Below are positions 27,225 to 35,738 of a DNA stretch of 58,599 bases, piece after piece. Source of the stretch: an uncultured Flavobacteriales bacterium (GTDB lineage Bacteria; Bacteroidota; Bacteroidia; Flavobacteriales_D; Crocinitomicaceae); assembly GCA_905478665.1 (NCBI GenBank), contig CAJQJL010000009.1, forward strand, positions 1 through 58,599, written 5' to 3'. The stretch's first letter is position 1; each line of letters opens with the position of its first letter. The notes beneath the pieces are model-generated. The model worked only from the letters and a program-made list of their open reading frames with translations. It was not told the origin of the DNA and did no database searches. The translations under genes and the position numbers were made by a program.

Positions 27225-27473
27225 CCGCTTTTTCTTGGTATGCGTCGAAACTGGATTAAATAATCGCTACAATGATGCAATGTCTGTCCCTGATAGGATT
27301 GCAAGGTTTCTGGTGCGGAATCTATGTCCTAATCATTTGTTAAATAGTTCTTAACAAGCCGTTTATGGCACGGCTGTTGCCTAGAGGTAGAAAACACCGA
27401 AACTACGAAGTCGCTACTATTGAAAGTGCGGTGTACTTATTGAAAATTGATAGATTTACAGAAAACTAACACT

Positions 27474-28700
27474 ATGAAGAGATTACTACTCGTTAACTTT
27501 TTTTTATTCAGCCTAACAATTGGCCTCGGTCAAAACATCAACGACAACAAGGTTTCTTTCGGTTATATTCAATTGCCCCTTATTATCATTGATGATGCAT
27601 ACAACAACTATGAAGTGCGTGTTTCTCACACATATAGGGCTGCCAATGAAGATAGTTTAATTCTTTTTCAAGCTCGCCAAGATGCGGCCATGCAGTTGTT
27701 CGAACGAAATAGAGTTCGTTATCAGCAATCACGTGATTCATTACAAAGGGTTTACCTAATACAACTTGCAACATGGGAGAAGCAAGTAAATGCAGGTGCG
27801 GTTACTGGAACAGGGCAACCGCTTCCTAAGCCTAATCCACCATTATTTCCTGAACCACCAATGTATCCCAATGTAAAACAACCACGTCTTCACACAGACT
27901 ATGCTGATGCTACAGTTCAAAACAGTGTAAAGATTGAAGGGTTTGAACAAGGCACAGGAGAGGTAATTCTTTCTGTTGACATTCAACCAATGCGCAACAT
28001 CCGAATCATTGAGAAAAAAAAGGGAACTGGAGCTTCCACGAAATACCAATATACATGTGAGTATATGTTACCCATCGAAATTAAAATTGAAACACCAACA
28101 CAAGGAATTCTTGTACAAAAAGTTGTGCTTGATGGTATAAGAACGTATAAAATGAAAGAACATAAAAGTCGGTATGATCATGAACTATATATGTTGGATC
28201 AAGGCGATCAATTCTTCCTTGATTTGGAACGCTATGCCCGTCAGCAAGCAATTAAAGAGGCCAACAACTATGTCAATGATCAGGTAGGGTATGTAACACG
28301 CAAAAGAAATACAGAAATTTACTCTGTAAAGAAGTTCAAGAACTATGAGTATTCAGACGTGACGAATGCTTATTCTGCAACTGTGCAAGCACTGAACTTA
28401 ATTAAAAATGACAGAGATTGTTCTGGAGCACAGGAAAAATTGGAAGCAGCGGTGGCTTTGTGGAATGAAATTATGCTTGAAAGCAACACTTACGATAATA
28501 AGGCACGCATCAACGACAAGATCACCGCGATGATTCAATGCAACATTGCCGAAATTCAATTATGGCAAACTAAGTTCAGTGAGGCAAACACTCTTTTAAA
28601 TCTTGTTATAAATGCAGGAGTTATGAAAGCAAAGTCACACGCTAAAAAAATGAAGCCTTTTTACGAAAACCGTGAGAAGCGATGGAATGTAAATTTTTAG
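27474..28700 (+). CDS. Exported protein with C-terminal helical repeats, unknown function
   Basis: The ATG at 27474 gives a clear signal peptide ending at GQ; the longer frame starts at TTG 27447 and is unlikely. The 408-residue protein has a Pro-rich linker (about 110-135, PLPKPNPPLFPEPPMYP). A beta-rich middle follows, then a helical C-terminus resembling TPR (residues about 295-400). No named family is recognised. It has its own upstream region of 274 bases and ends before a strong hairpin. Confidence 0.65.
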   Translation: MKRLLLVNFFLFSLTIGLGQNINDNKVSFGYIQLPLIIIDDAYNNYEVRVSHTYRAANEDSLILFQARQDAAMQLFERNRVRYQQSRDSLQRVYLIQLATWEKQVNAGAVTGTGQPLPKPNPPLFPEPPMYPNVKQPRLHTDYADATVQNSVKIEGFEQGTGEVILSVDIQPMRNIRIIEKKKGTGASTKYQYTCEYMLPIEIKIETPTQGILVQKVVLDGIRTYKMKEHKSRYDHELYMLDQGDQFFLDLERYARQQAIKEANNYVNDQVGYVTRKRNTEIYSVKKFKNYEYSDVTNAYSATVQALNLIKNDRDCSGAQEKLEAAVALWNEIMLESNTYDNKARINDKITAMIQCNIAEIQLWQTKFSEANTLLNLVINAGVMKAKSHAKKMKPFYENREKRWNVNF

Positions 28701-28720
28701 TTTATCCTTATCATAAAGTG

Positions 28721-28758
28721 AGAAAGGGCGCATTTGAATTATCGAATGCGCCCTTTCT
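28721..28758 (+). terminator. Strong hairpin terminator
   Basis: AGAAAGGGCGCATT (28721-28734) pairs perfectly with AATGCGCCCTTTCT (28745-28758) across a 10-base loop. The following bases are pyrimidine-rich but lack a long T run. It stands 20 bases after the gene ending at 28700. Confidence 0.7.
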
Positions 28759-28918
28759 ACTTTCTAAAACTAAAACTTATGTTGCACCTAAACTATTGCC
28801 CCATTTTATTAAAGGATCCCTGCTCGTTTGCACTGGATTTTATCCTTTAACATGATAATTCATACCCTTCATATGAAAGCGTATCTACAAACGCTTGGTA
28901 ATCCTTACCTTTCAATAC

Positions 28919-28941
28919 AAATGTAGGGGTAGGCTACATTT
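28919..28941. promoter_or_regulatory. Inverted-repeat operator candidate upstream of the AraC gene
   Basis: AAATGTAG (28919-28926) and CTACATTT (28934-28941) form a perfect 8-bp inverted repeat around a 7-base centre. It lies 44 bases before the AraC-type gene at 28986. Autoregulation by that regulator is plausible. It has no T run, so it is unlikely to be a terminator. Confidence 0.4.
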
Positions 28942-28985
28942 AAAAATTGTAAAAATGTAAACCAACAGTCGATTCGCATAAAAAA

Positions 28986-29813
28986 ATGAATCTTTCTGAA
29001 GAAAAATCAAAAGCGGAACTCTCTGCATTTATTGAAAGCTATTGGCGGTTTGAAGCCAACGCATTAGACAGTCTCGTTTTCTTCCCTGACGGAACATTCA
29101 ATATCTTTTTTGCCACTGATCAGTTTGTTTTAAAAAATGACATGACCATTCATGCGCCTGGAGTATATATGGTTCCTATCTCATCTCGTCCTATTGAGAT
29201 CTTCTCCCAAAGTGAAATGTGCGGCATCCGGTTTAAGGCATTTTCACTGCACAATTTGTTTTCAAAAAACATCTCGCAATTGGGATTAATCAACAATATG
29301 GAAACACTTTACGCAAAGGAACATGCCTTAAAGGGGTTCCGAAACATGTTCAAAGGAAAAAAGGATCCCGAAGAAATTACATCTCTGCTAGAAGTCGTTG
29401 CATTTGAATTACTAAACAAAAACTTTCATGTAAACCAGCACCTAAGAGATAAGGTGAATTACATTCTCGATTTAAAGGGTCAAATTCGAATTTCAGACAT
29501 GGCTGATGAATTCGGTCTTTCACGTCAGGGGCTACACAAGCATTTTAAACAAAACTTACTCATTTCACCAAAGGAGCTTTCTGCCATTTGGCAGTTGAAT
29601 CATTTTTTTACGCTTTCCAGTGAAAGCGACGACTCATTAACTGGCAAGGCAATAGACGCAGGCTACTACGACCAAGCCCATTTTATTCATAGCTTTAAGC
29701 AGAAATATGGGGTGACACCCTCACATTTCATGCGTGCAAATTCAGGTTTATTCACCTACGCAAAAGAGAACATGGCTCGCCGTTTTAATAATTACTATGA
29801 CCCAGAAGTTTGA
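28986..29813 (+). CDS. AraC-family transcriptional regulator
   Basis: The 275-residue protein has an N-terminal DUF6597-like sensing domain (SYWRFEA, then FFPDGTFNIFF). A C-terminal AraC double helix-turn-helix is at about 165-258, with DMADEFGLSRQGLHKHFK and AGYYDQAHFIHSFKQKYG. The effector is unknown. The acetyltransferase gene follows after 3 bases, so the two are co-transcribed, and a perfect inverted repeat upstream could be its operator. Confidence 0.88.
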   Translation: MNLSEEKSKAELSAFIESYWRFEANALDSLVFFPDGTFNIFFATDQFVLKNDMTIHAPGVYMVPISSRPIEIFSQSEMCGIRFKAFSLHNLFSKNISQLGLINNMETLYAKEHALKGFRNMFKGKKDPEEITSLLEVVAFELLNKNFHVNQHLRDKVNYILDLKGQIRISDMADEFGLSRQGLHKHFKQNLLISPKELSAIWQLNHFFTLSSESDDSLTGKAIDAGYYDQAHFIHSFKQKYGVTPSHFMRANSGLFTYAKENMARRFNNYYDPEV

Positions 29814-29816
29814 TTC

Positions 29817-30365
29817 ATGAAATCTAAAGCTCCAGCAGAAGAATATTATACAGTCCAGTCTGAACGACTGACCTTTCGTTCTTTCACCGAATCGGACATT
29901 CAATTGTGGGCACCCTTTTTTGTGGATAATCCCACAGAGCGATTTCTTGGCCCCATAGATTCGAAGGTTTCCAAAGAGGAAAAAGCGAACAATTGGATCA
30001 GTAGACAAATCGATCGTCAAAATAACGGGGAGTTTGGTCAGCTTGCGGTAATTCTGAAAGAAACCAACGTCCTTATTGGCGTAGGAGGCATTATTCAACG
30101 AGAACTTGAGGGAGAAAAAGAATTTGAAATCACTTACTCTTTCCTTCCAGAAATGTGGGGAAATGGTTATGCCACGGAGTTGGCGACATTCTTTAAAAAT
30201 TATGCCTTTAAGGAACTTGAACCTTCTTCTGTCATTTCCATCATTCACAAGGAAAATGAGGCCTCTATGAATGTAGCACGCAAAAATGGAATGGAGATTT
30301 CTTCGGAAACCATCTTCATGGAAATGCCTGTCTATATTTTCAGGGTTGAGAACTCCACTTTCTAG
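29817..30365 (+). CDS. GNAT-family N-acetyltransferase (RimJ/RimL-like)
   Basis: The 182-residue protein opens with RLTFRSFTESDIQLW and has the acetyl-CoA fold features of the RimJ/RimL group (GGIIQRELEGEKEFEI, then GNGYATEL near residue 120). Typical substrates are protein N-termini, amino acids or antibiotics; the acceptor is unknown. It is coupled to the AraC gene and overlaps the convergent gene at 30362 by 4 bases. Confidence 0.82.
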   Translation: MKSKAPAEEYYTVQSERLTFRSFTESDIQLWAPFFVDNPTERFLGPIDSKVSKEEKANNWISRQIDRQNNGEFGQLAVILKETNVLIGVGGIIQRELEGEKEFEITYSFLPEMWGNGYATELATFFKNYAFKELEPSSVISIIHKENEASMNVARKNGMEISSETIFMEMPVYIFRVENSTF

Positions 30366-31285
30366 TTCACCTTGAAGACATAGTCCATATTGTATGTGCG
30401 GACAAAAAGCTGATCTTCTTTTTTAATAATCCAATCCGGGCCCGTTTTTACAAGGAGCTTTTGGGCTATTTTACCATTGCTTTTATTGAGCACGTACATA
30501 TAATCTTTCTCAGCGGTGAACCCATATCCACAAACGATCATGTCGTCGAAAACCAGAAAGTTGTTGGTGTTACACACAAGCGGTTTCGTTCGCCAAAGAA
30601 CAGCGTATGAATTCAAATCAATAGCCGTAATGTACGCGTTCATGCCTTTGGAACTTTCCGCATAAGTATGGTGCCCGTGTGAAACATAAAGAATATCACC
30701 CTCAACTTCTACCCACCAGATACTTTGATCGATAAACATCCTGTCCTCCTCTACGTAGTCAGGACTGAGCATGTAGCTTTGGAAGTCCAAAACATGAAGT
30801 ACCTGCTCCATCTTTTTATCGGTGATTATTAAGTAACGCCCTTCTGAAAAATTGCGCCCATACACGAAGAAGTTGTACTGAACAGAATGCATTGCCCGAA
30901 TCAGCATTTCTCCCTGATAGCTGAGCGGCGTTTTGTCTGGGACATTGCCTTTTACTCCACGAAAAGAATTTGGAACATCATAAGTTGGGAGGCTAAGGTC
31001 GTTTTCTCGAAACCACTTTTCATCATCCGTGATATCGTTTGAACTAGAACTAATTATTGAAATTTTATGCGAAACACTTTCCGACCCTTCCTTCGTGTTT
31101 CCACTAAACTCTGGCGTGGGCATTACATAGACTTCTTTTTCTACGCTCAATTCCTCTGCAGACTTCCACGTGCCATCGTTAAACAATAAAACAACATCTC
31201 CGTTTTCTGTAATCGCTTCAATTTGACTTATTCCAAAGAAACTAGAGAGGGTCAACATTGCCGTTAGCGTCAGCGCATTTTTCAT
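30362..31285 (-). CDS. Exported beta-propeller-like protein
   Basis: The 307-residue protein has a signal peptide (about 1-20) and the short motif AITENGDVVLLFNDGTW, which recurs at the start of Bacteroidota exported proteins. From about residue 125 it has repeated strands (YLIITDKKMEQVLHVLDFQ, YVLNKSNGKIAQKL) like the blades of a PQQ or WD propeller. Its function is unknown. It lies 96 bases downstream of the YceI gene, with a terminator in between, so it is probably separately transcribed. Confidence 0.6.
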   Translation of the reverse strand: MKNALTLTAMLTLSSFFGISQIEAITENGDVVLLFNDGTWKSAEELSVEKEVYVMPTPEFSGNTKEGSESVSHKISIISSSSNDITDDEKWFRENDLSLPTYDVPNSFRGVKGNVPDKTPLSYQGEMLIRAMHSVQYNFFVYGRNFSEGRYLIITDKKMEQVLHVLDFQSYMLSPDYVEEDRMFIDQSIWWVEVEGDILYVSHGHHTYAESSKGMNAYITAIDLNSYAVLWRTKPLVCNTNNFLVFDDMIVCGYGFTAEKDYMYVLNKSNGKIAQKLLVKTGPDWIIKKEDQLFVRTYNMDYVFKVN

Positions 31286-31318
31286 GGTAATACCTTTTCT
31301 TTAAAGTTATCAGCTTTT

Positions 31319-31354
31319 ATAAAAAAAACAAAGCCGCTTCCTTGGGAGCGACTT
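31319..31354 (-). terminator. Rho-independent terminator after the YceI gene
   Basis: On the minus strand an 8-bp stem (31354-31347 with 31338-31331, one G-U pair) is followed by a T-rich run to 31319. It lies 28 bases after the stop of the YceI gene. Confidence 0.75.
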
Positions 31355-31381
31355 CACTTTTTATTCTGGTTATAAATATTC

Positions 31382-31891
31382 TTATCCTACTGGAATCTTT
31401 ACGATGATAATCACCTTGCTTTTTTCCCTGGCTTTTTTTACCGCAACACCATAGTCTTCCGAAAAAATGGTTGTTTTAAAACGCAAGACACCGTCTTTTT
31501 CTGAAACTGCAAATGTTACATCTTTCGTGGTTTCTTTAATGGTTAATTTTCCATTTGCCTTGTATCCATCTCCATCTTTAGTGATTTCACCACTTACAAA
31601 TTTCATCGTTGGGAATTTAGCCGCATCGAAAAAGTCTGCAGATTGAAGGTGCTTATCTCTGGTTTTATTTTTTGTGGTTAAGGTAGTAACATCAGCTGTT
31701 CCTGTAACAGTAGACGCACCTAAGTTCGACGGGTCAATGTTCACCTTTGCGGTCACACCCGAAAGCGATCCTTTGGTGTCCTCACTGACATAGTGAAAGT
31801 AAACTGAGGCATCTGAAACGTTTAAATTGAAGTTTTGTCCGAAGGATGTCATTGACACTGCGACGAACAAGATTGCGATTAATTTTTTCAT
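31382..31891 (-). CDS. YceI-family periplasmic lipid-binding protein
   Basis: The 169-residue protein has a signal peptide (1-19) and a lipocalin-like YceI domain. Family features seen are DVTTLTTKNKTRDKHLQS, then FFDAAKFPTMKFVSGEI. YceI proteins bind isoprenoid lipids such as polyprenyl quinones in the periplasm. It is single-gene, followed by a terminator, and divergent from the basic peptide gene at 32024. Confidence 0.9.
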   Translation of the reverse strand: MKKLIAILFVAVSMTSFGQNFNLNVSDASVYFHYVSEDTKGSLSGVTAKVNIDPSNLGASTVTGTADVTTLTTKNKTRDKHLQSADFFDAAKFPTMKFVSGEITKDGDGYKANGKLTIKETTKDVTFAVSEKDGVLRFKTTIFSEDYGVAVKKAREKSKVIIIVKIPVG

Positions 31892-32023
31892 TTTTTTTTG
31901 TATTGGTTCTTGGAATACAATAACAGCAATTCTTATTAAAAATTCTATTTATTCCACTTTTATTTTAGTGTGAGGCAATTTTCTTTTAGTTTTGGAGTTC
32001 TAAAGTTTATAAATCAAACTGTT

Positions 32024-32239
32024 ATGAAATTTATTATCTCCACATTTATTCTGTTGTTGTCATTTACCTCGTTGGCAAACTCAGAATCAATTTCGTCTGT
32101 TGAAAGCAAAAAGGATGCCACTATCATTGGTTTAATCGATTATGATCGTGGAAAGAAAAAGAACCGCAGAAACAAGCGAATTAACAAGAAAAGAAAGCGC
32201 AAGTGTGGTCAATTCGGTCGTAAGGCATACGCTGGATAA
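32024..32239 (+). CDS. Small exported protein with a highly basic C-terminus
   Basis: The ATG at 32024 yields a 71-residue product; the longer frame starts 54 bases earlier and its extra residues are not signal-like. Residues 1-20 form a signal peptide. The mature part ends in a Lys/Arg-rich stretch (GKKKNRRNKRINKKRKRK) and a single Cys. This is unusual for an exported protein. An antimicrobial or nucleic-acid-binding role is a possibility only. A strong terminator follows. Confidence 0.6.
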   Translation: MKFIISTFILLLSFTSLANSESISSVESKKDATIIGLIDYDRGKKKNRRNKRINKKRKRKCGQFGRKAYAG

Positions 32240-32262
32240 GATCCATTTTTAAATCATTTACT

Positions 32263-32295
32263 ACGTTCTGTCCAACATGGGCAGAACGTTTTTTA
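32263..32295 (+). terminator. Rho-independent terminator after the basic peptide gene
   Basis: ACGTTCTGTCC (32263-32273) pairs with GGGCAGAACGT (32279-32289) in an 11-bp stem with one G-U pair and a 5-base loop. A run of T follows to 32295. Confidence 0.82.
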
Positions 32296-32359
32296 TGCCC
32301 TAATATTCATGTTTGTAATGCCTACTTTTTACTTAACTTAGTCTTCCTTTAAATCACGT

Positions 32360-33721
32360 ATGGCTAAGATAAAATCTGCTTTTTTTTGTCAGAATTGTGG
32401 ACACGAAACACCCAAGTGGCTCGGTAAGTGTCCCTCATGCAATGAATGGAACACCTTCGTGGAAGAGCTTATTGAAAAACAAGTGCCTCAAGTTGTTGCC
32501 TTTTCAAAATCAGGTAAAACAGCCAAGCCGCAAGCCCTTGATGATATTCAACAACAGGAACATCAACGAATTCAACTAGGCGATAGTGAATTGAATCGCG
32601 TACTCGGTGGCGGACTTGTTTATGGATCACTCATTCTTTTTGGAGGAGAACCAGGCATCGGAAAGTCAACGTTGTTGCTACAGTTGGCCATTACGACACT
32701 GAAACTAAAAGTGCTTTATGTTTCGGGAGAAGAAAGTGACCAGCAAATAAAAATGCGCTCAGAGCGCATTGGTGTTACGAATAAGAATTGTTTCGTGCTT
32801 ACCGAAACAAACGTTCAGAATATTTTCAAGCAAGCTGAAGAAATTCAACCCGAATTGTTGGTTATCGATTCGATTCAAACCCTTTATTCTTCGCAAATAG
32901 AAAGTTCGCCAGGAAGTATTTCTCAGGTGCGTGAATGTACGGCACAATTACTTCGCTATGCCAAAACATCGAATGTTCCTGTATTCCTTATTGGTCATAT
33001 TACAAAAGAAGGTTCACTCGCAGGACCAAAGGTTTTGGAACACATGGTAGACACTGTTCTTCAATTTGAAGGAGACCGCAACCACGTCTATCGCTTGTTA
33101 CGCTGCATCAAAAATCGTTTTGGAAGCACCAATGAACTTGGAATCTATGAAATGTTGGGCTCTGGACTTCGCCAGGTAGAAAACCCGTCTGAAATACTGA
33201 TTACAAATACCGATGGCACACTAAGTGGAATTTCCATTGCGGCAACGCTTGAAGGAATGCGCCCAATGCTTATTGAAGTTCAGGCCTTAGTTAGCACGGC
33301 AGCTTACGGAACACCTCAACGATCGTCCACAGGGTTTGATAGCAAACGGTTAAATATGCTGTTGGCCGTGATGGAAAAACGATGCGGCTTTAAGTTAGGC
33401 GCAAAAGATGTCTTTCTGAATATCGCAGGAGGAATAAAAGTAGATGACCCGGCAATTGATCTTGCCGTTGTCGCTGCGGTATTGTCTTCTAACGCAGATA
33501 TTGCGATTAATACGAATATCGCTCTTTCGGCTGAAGTTGGACTATCAGGAGAAGTGAGACCTGTGAACCGCATAGATCAACGGATTTATGAGGCCGAAAA
33601 ACTAGGCTTTGAAAAAATCATTATCTCTAAGTATAACAAGGGGGTCGAGCAGAAGAATTTTAAAATTGAGCTCGTGCAGTGCGGTAAAATTACTGAAGTT
33701 GTGAAGGCGCTTTTTGCTTAG
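32360..33721 (+). CDS. radA: DNA repair protein RadA
   Basis: The 453-residue protein has all RadA hallmarks: a zinc finger (C10, C13, C24, C27), the RecA-like Walker A GGEPGIGKST, the KNRFG motif typical of RadA and a C-terminal Lon-protease-like domain. It promotes branch migration during recombination at stalled forks. It lies alone on the plus strand ahead of the GCS2-CBS gene, 148 bases away. Confidence 0.97.
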   Translation: MAKIKSAFFCQNCGHETPKWLGKCPSCNEWNTFVEELIEKQVPQVVAFSKSGKTAKPQALDDIQQQEHQRIQLGDSELNRVLGGGLVYGSLILFGGEPGIGKSTLLLQLAITTLKLKVLYVSGEESDQQIKMRSERIGVTNKNCFVLTETNVQNIFKQAEEIQPELLVIDSIQTLYSSQIESSPGSISQVRECTAQLLRYAKTSNVPVFLIGHITKEGSLAGPKVLEHMVDTVLQFEGDRNHVYRLLRCIKNRFGSTNELGIYEMLGSGLRQVENPSEILITNTDGTLSGISIAATLEGMRPMLIEVQALVSTAAYGTPQRSSTGFDSKRLNMLLAVMEKRCGFKLGAKDVFLNIAGGIKVDDPAIDLAVVAAVLSSNADIAINTNIALSAEVGLSGEVRPVNRIDQRIYEAEKLGFEKIIISKYNKGVEQKNFKIELVQCGKITEVVKALFA

Positions 33722-33869
33722 TTCAACTATCTACTCCGTCAAACTTGATTAAACGACCAATCTCATCCTGATTCATAAGTAATCTCATTTTTATACTCTT
33801 GCCTTTTTCTTAATTTAGGGAAACAGCGGTTTTGTGCTTTCGTGCAAGGCTCATAACAAACTATTCAAA

Positions 33870-35738
33870 ATGGGAGATCATACTATCGGCTCAGTATCAA
33901 GTAGTGAGTTGCGTTCATCATTTATACGTCATTTATTAAATGATGTAGAGGCACTGGAGCTAATGCTGGAAAAAGGCTTGTTCGAAACAGGAATTACGCG
34001 AATTGGCTCGGAGCAAGAGTTCTGTCTTGTCACTAAAAACTGGCGACCATCGCACATTGCAGAGGATATTCTGGCTGCAATTGATGATCCACATTTCACA
34101 ACAGAACTTGCGCGGTATAATCTGGAAATCAATCAAGATCCTTTTGAGCTTGTTGGCAACTGTTTCACCAAAGTTGAAACCCAGCTGCGCAATTTATTGA
34201 GCAAAGCTGAACAGGTGGCCAAAAAATATGACAATCAACTCGTTCTAACGGGAATTCTTCCTACCATAAGCAAGCATGAGTTGACACTTGACTACATGAC
34301 GGGCAGCCCTCGGTATGCTGAATTGAATAAAATGATGCGCGAATTACGCGGTAGCGACTTCGAGCTATACCTCCGTGGAGTTGATGAATTATCCGTTAAA
34401 CATGATTCAGTTTTATTTGAAGCATGCAATACGAGTTTTCAGATGCACCTGCAGATAGATCCCGATGATTTTAACGCTAGTTACAATTGGTCGCAGGCCA
34501 TCTCGGGGCCAATTCTCGGTGTCTGTGCAAACTCTCCTCTCTTATTGGGTCGTGAGCTTTGGAGTGAAACACGAATTGCGTTATTTCAACAAAGTATCGA
34601 CACACGAAATAGCAGTTATGCTCTTCGAAATCAGAAAGCGCGCGTTACCTTCGGAGATTCCTGGGGCAAAGGTTCTATTGCCGATGTATTTAAAAACGAT
34701 ATCGCCCAATTCAAAATTCTGCTGGCAAAAGAAATTCAATCCAATTCTTTGCAAGAACTAGCAGAAGGAAAAATTCCTAAACTCGCTGCCCTTCAATTGC
34801 ACAACGGGACAATCTACAGGTGGAATCGTCCGTGTTATGGCATCGGGGGAAATAAGCCCCATTTACGTATTGAAAATCGCTACATCCCAGCCGGACCTTC
34901 AATCATCGATGAAATGGCGAATTTTGCGCTTTGGGTTGGCATCATGAAGGGTAGACCTGCCATATTTGATGATATGTCATCTCAAATGGATTTCAAGGAC
35001 GCAAAGTCGAATTTCATTAAAGCGGCACGTACTGGAAAAGAATCGGTCTTAAACTGGGTAGACGGACCAATATCCGTTCGCGACTTAATGATCAAAGAAC
35101 TACTGCCAATGGCATACAACGGCCTAAATTCTGTCGGAGTAGACAAAGAAGACAGCGAGCGCCTATTGAAAATAATTGAGCAACGAACCGTTTCATTCAC
35201 TGGAGCGCAATGGAAGGTTAGAAACTATCGTAAGCTGAGATCGCTCACGAAACAAGACAAAGCTTTAAGGGCCTTAACAAAAACAATCCATGAAAATCAA
35301 CAGTCCAACCTTCCTGTTCATGAGTGGCCAGAGATAAAAGTTGAGCCCTCAACCCACAAAACCGCACGGAAAATTGGACATATCATGTCTACTCAGTTGT
35401 TCACAGTTAATGAGCACGATCTCTCAGCGCTAGCAACCCACATAATGAAATGGAAGGGCGTTCACCACGTACCCGTTGAAAACAACGCAGGGGAATTTTG
35501 TGGACTACTTACTTGGACGCACATGAAAAAGTACTTGGATGATGAAAATCACAACCCAAAAAGCCTTGTCAATGAAATTATGGTGAGTTCTGTATCCACC
35601 GTGGAGCCCAACACCGATATTGATGAAGCTATCTCCATCATGAAAGAGAATGGCTACGGTTGTCTCCCTGTGATTCAAGACAAGCAGCTTATTGGTATCG
35701 TTACCATTCCAGACATAATCCCTTTCGATAATGCATAA
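33870..35738 (+). CDS. GCS2-type glutamate-amine ligase-like protein with two CBS domains
   Basis: The ATG at 33870 is preferred over a GTG at 33834. Residues about 35-470 form a glutamate-cysteine-ligase type 2 fold, with RIGSEQEFCLV (Glu for metal) near the front and HNGTIYRWNRPCYG farther on. Residues about 505-560 and 570-620 are two CBS domains that usually sense adenine nucleotides (IMSTQLFTVNEHD, then IMVSSVSTVEPNTDID). The combination implies a nucleotide-regulated ligase or transferase. The next gene overlaps by 8 bases and encodes an aspartoacylase-like enzyme. Confidence 0.8.
   Translation: MGDHTIGSVSSSELRSSFIRHLLNDVEALELMLEKGLFETGITRIGSEQEFCLVTKNWRPSHIAEDILAAIDDPHFTTELARYNLEINQDPFELVGNCFTKVETQLRNLLSKAEQVAKKYDNQLVLTGILPTISKHELTLDYMTGSPRYAELNKMMRELRGSDFELYLRGVDELSVKHDSVLFEACNTSFQMHLQIDPDDFNASYNWSQAISGPILGVCANSPLLLGRELWSETRIALFQQSIDTRNSSYALRNQKARVTFGDSWGKGSIADVFKNDIAQFKILLAKEIQSNSLQELAEGKIPKLAALQLHNGTIYRWNRPCYGIGGNKPHLRIENRYIPAGPSIIDEMANFALWVGIMKGRPAIFDDMSSQMDFKDAKSNFIKAARTGKESVLNWVDGPISVRDLMIKELLPMAYNGLNSVGVDKEDSERLLKIIEQRTVSFTGAQWKVRNYRKLRSLTKQDKALRALTKTIHENQQSNLPVHEWPEIKVEPSTHKTARKIGHIMSTQLFTVNEHDLSALATHIMKWKGVHHVPVENNAGEFCGLLTWTHMKKYLDDENHNPKSLVNEIMVSSVSTVEPNTDIDEAISIMKENGYGCLPVIQDKQLIGIVTIPDIIPFDNA

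Noticed and set aside
26910-27263. 117-codon plus-strand frame over the CATC-thiol gene
   Set aside because: It is antisense to a protein with a clear signal peptide, CxxC site and T9SS tail.
29748-30248. 166-codon minus-strand frame over the GNAT gene
   Set aside because: It lies antisense to a clear acetyltransferase and resembles no protein family.
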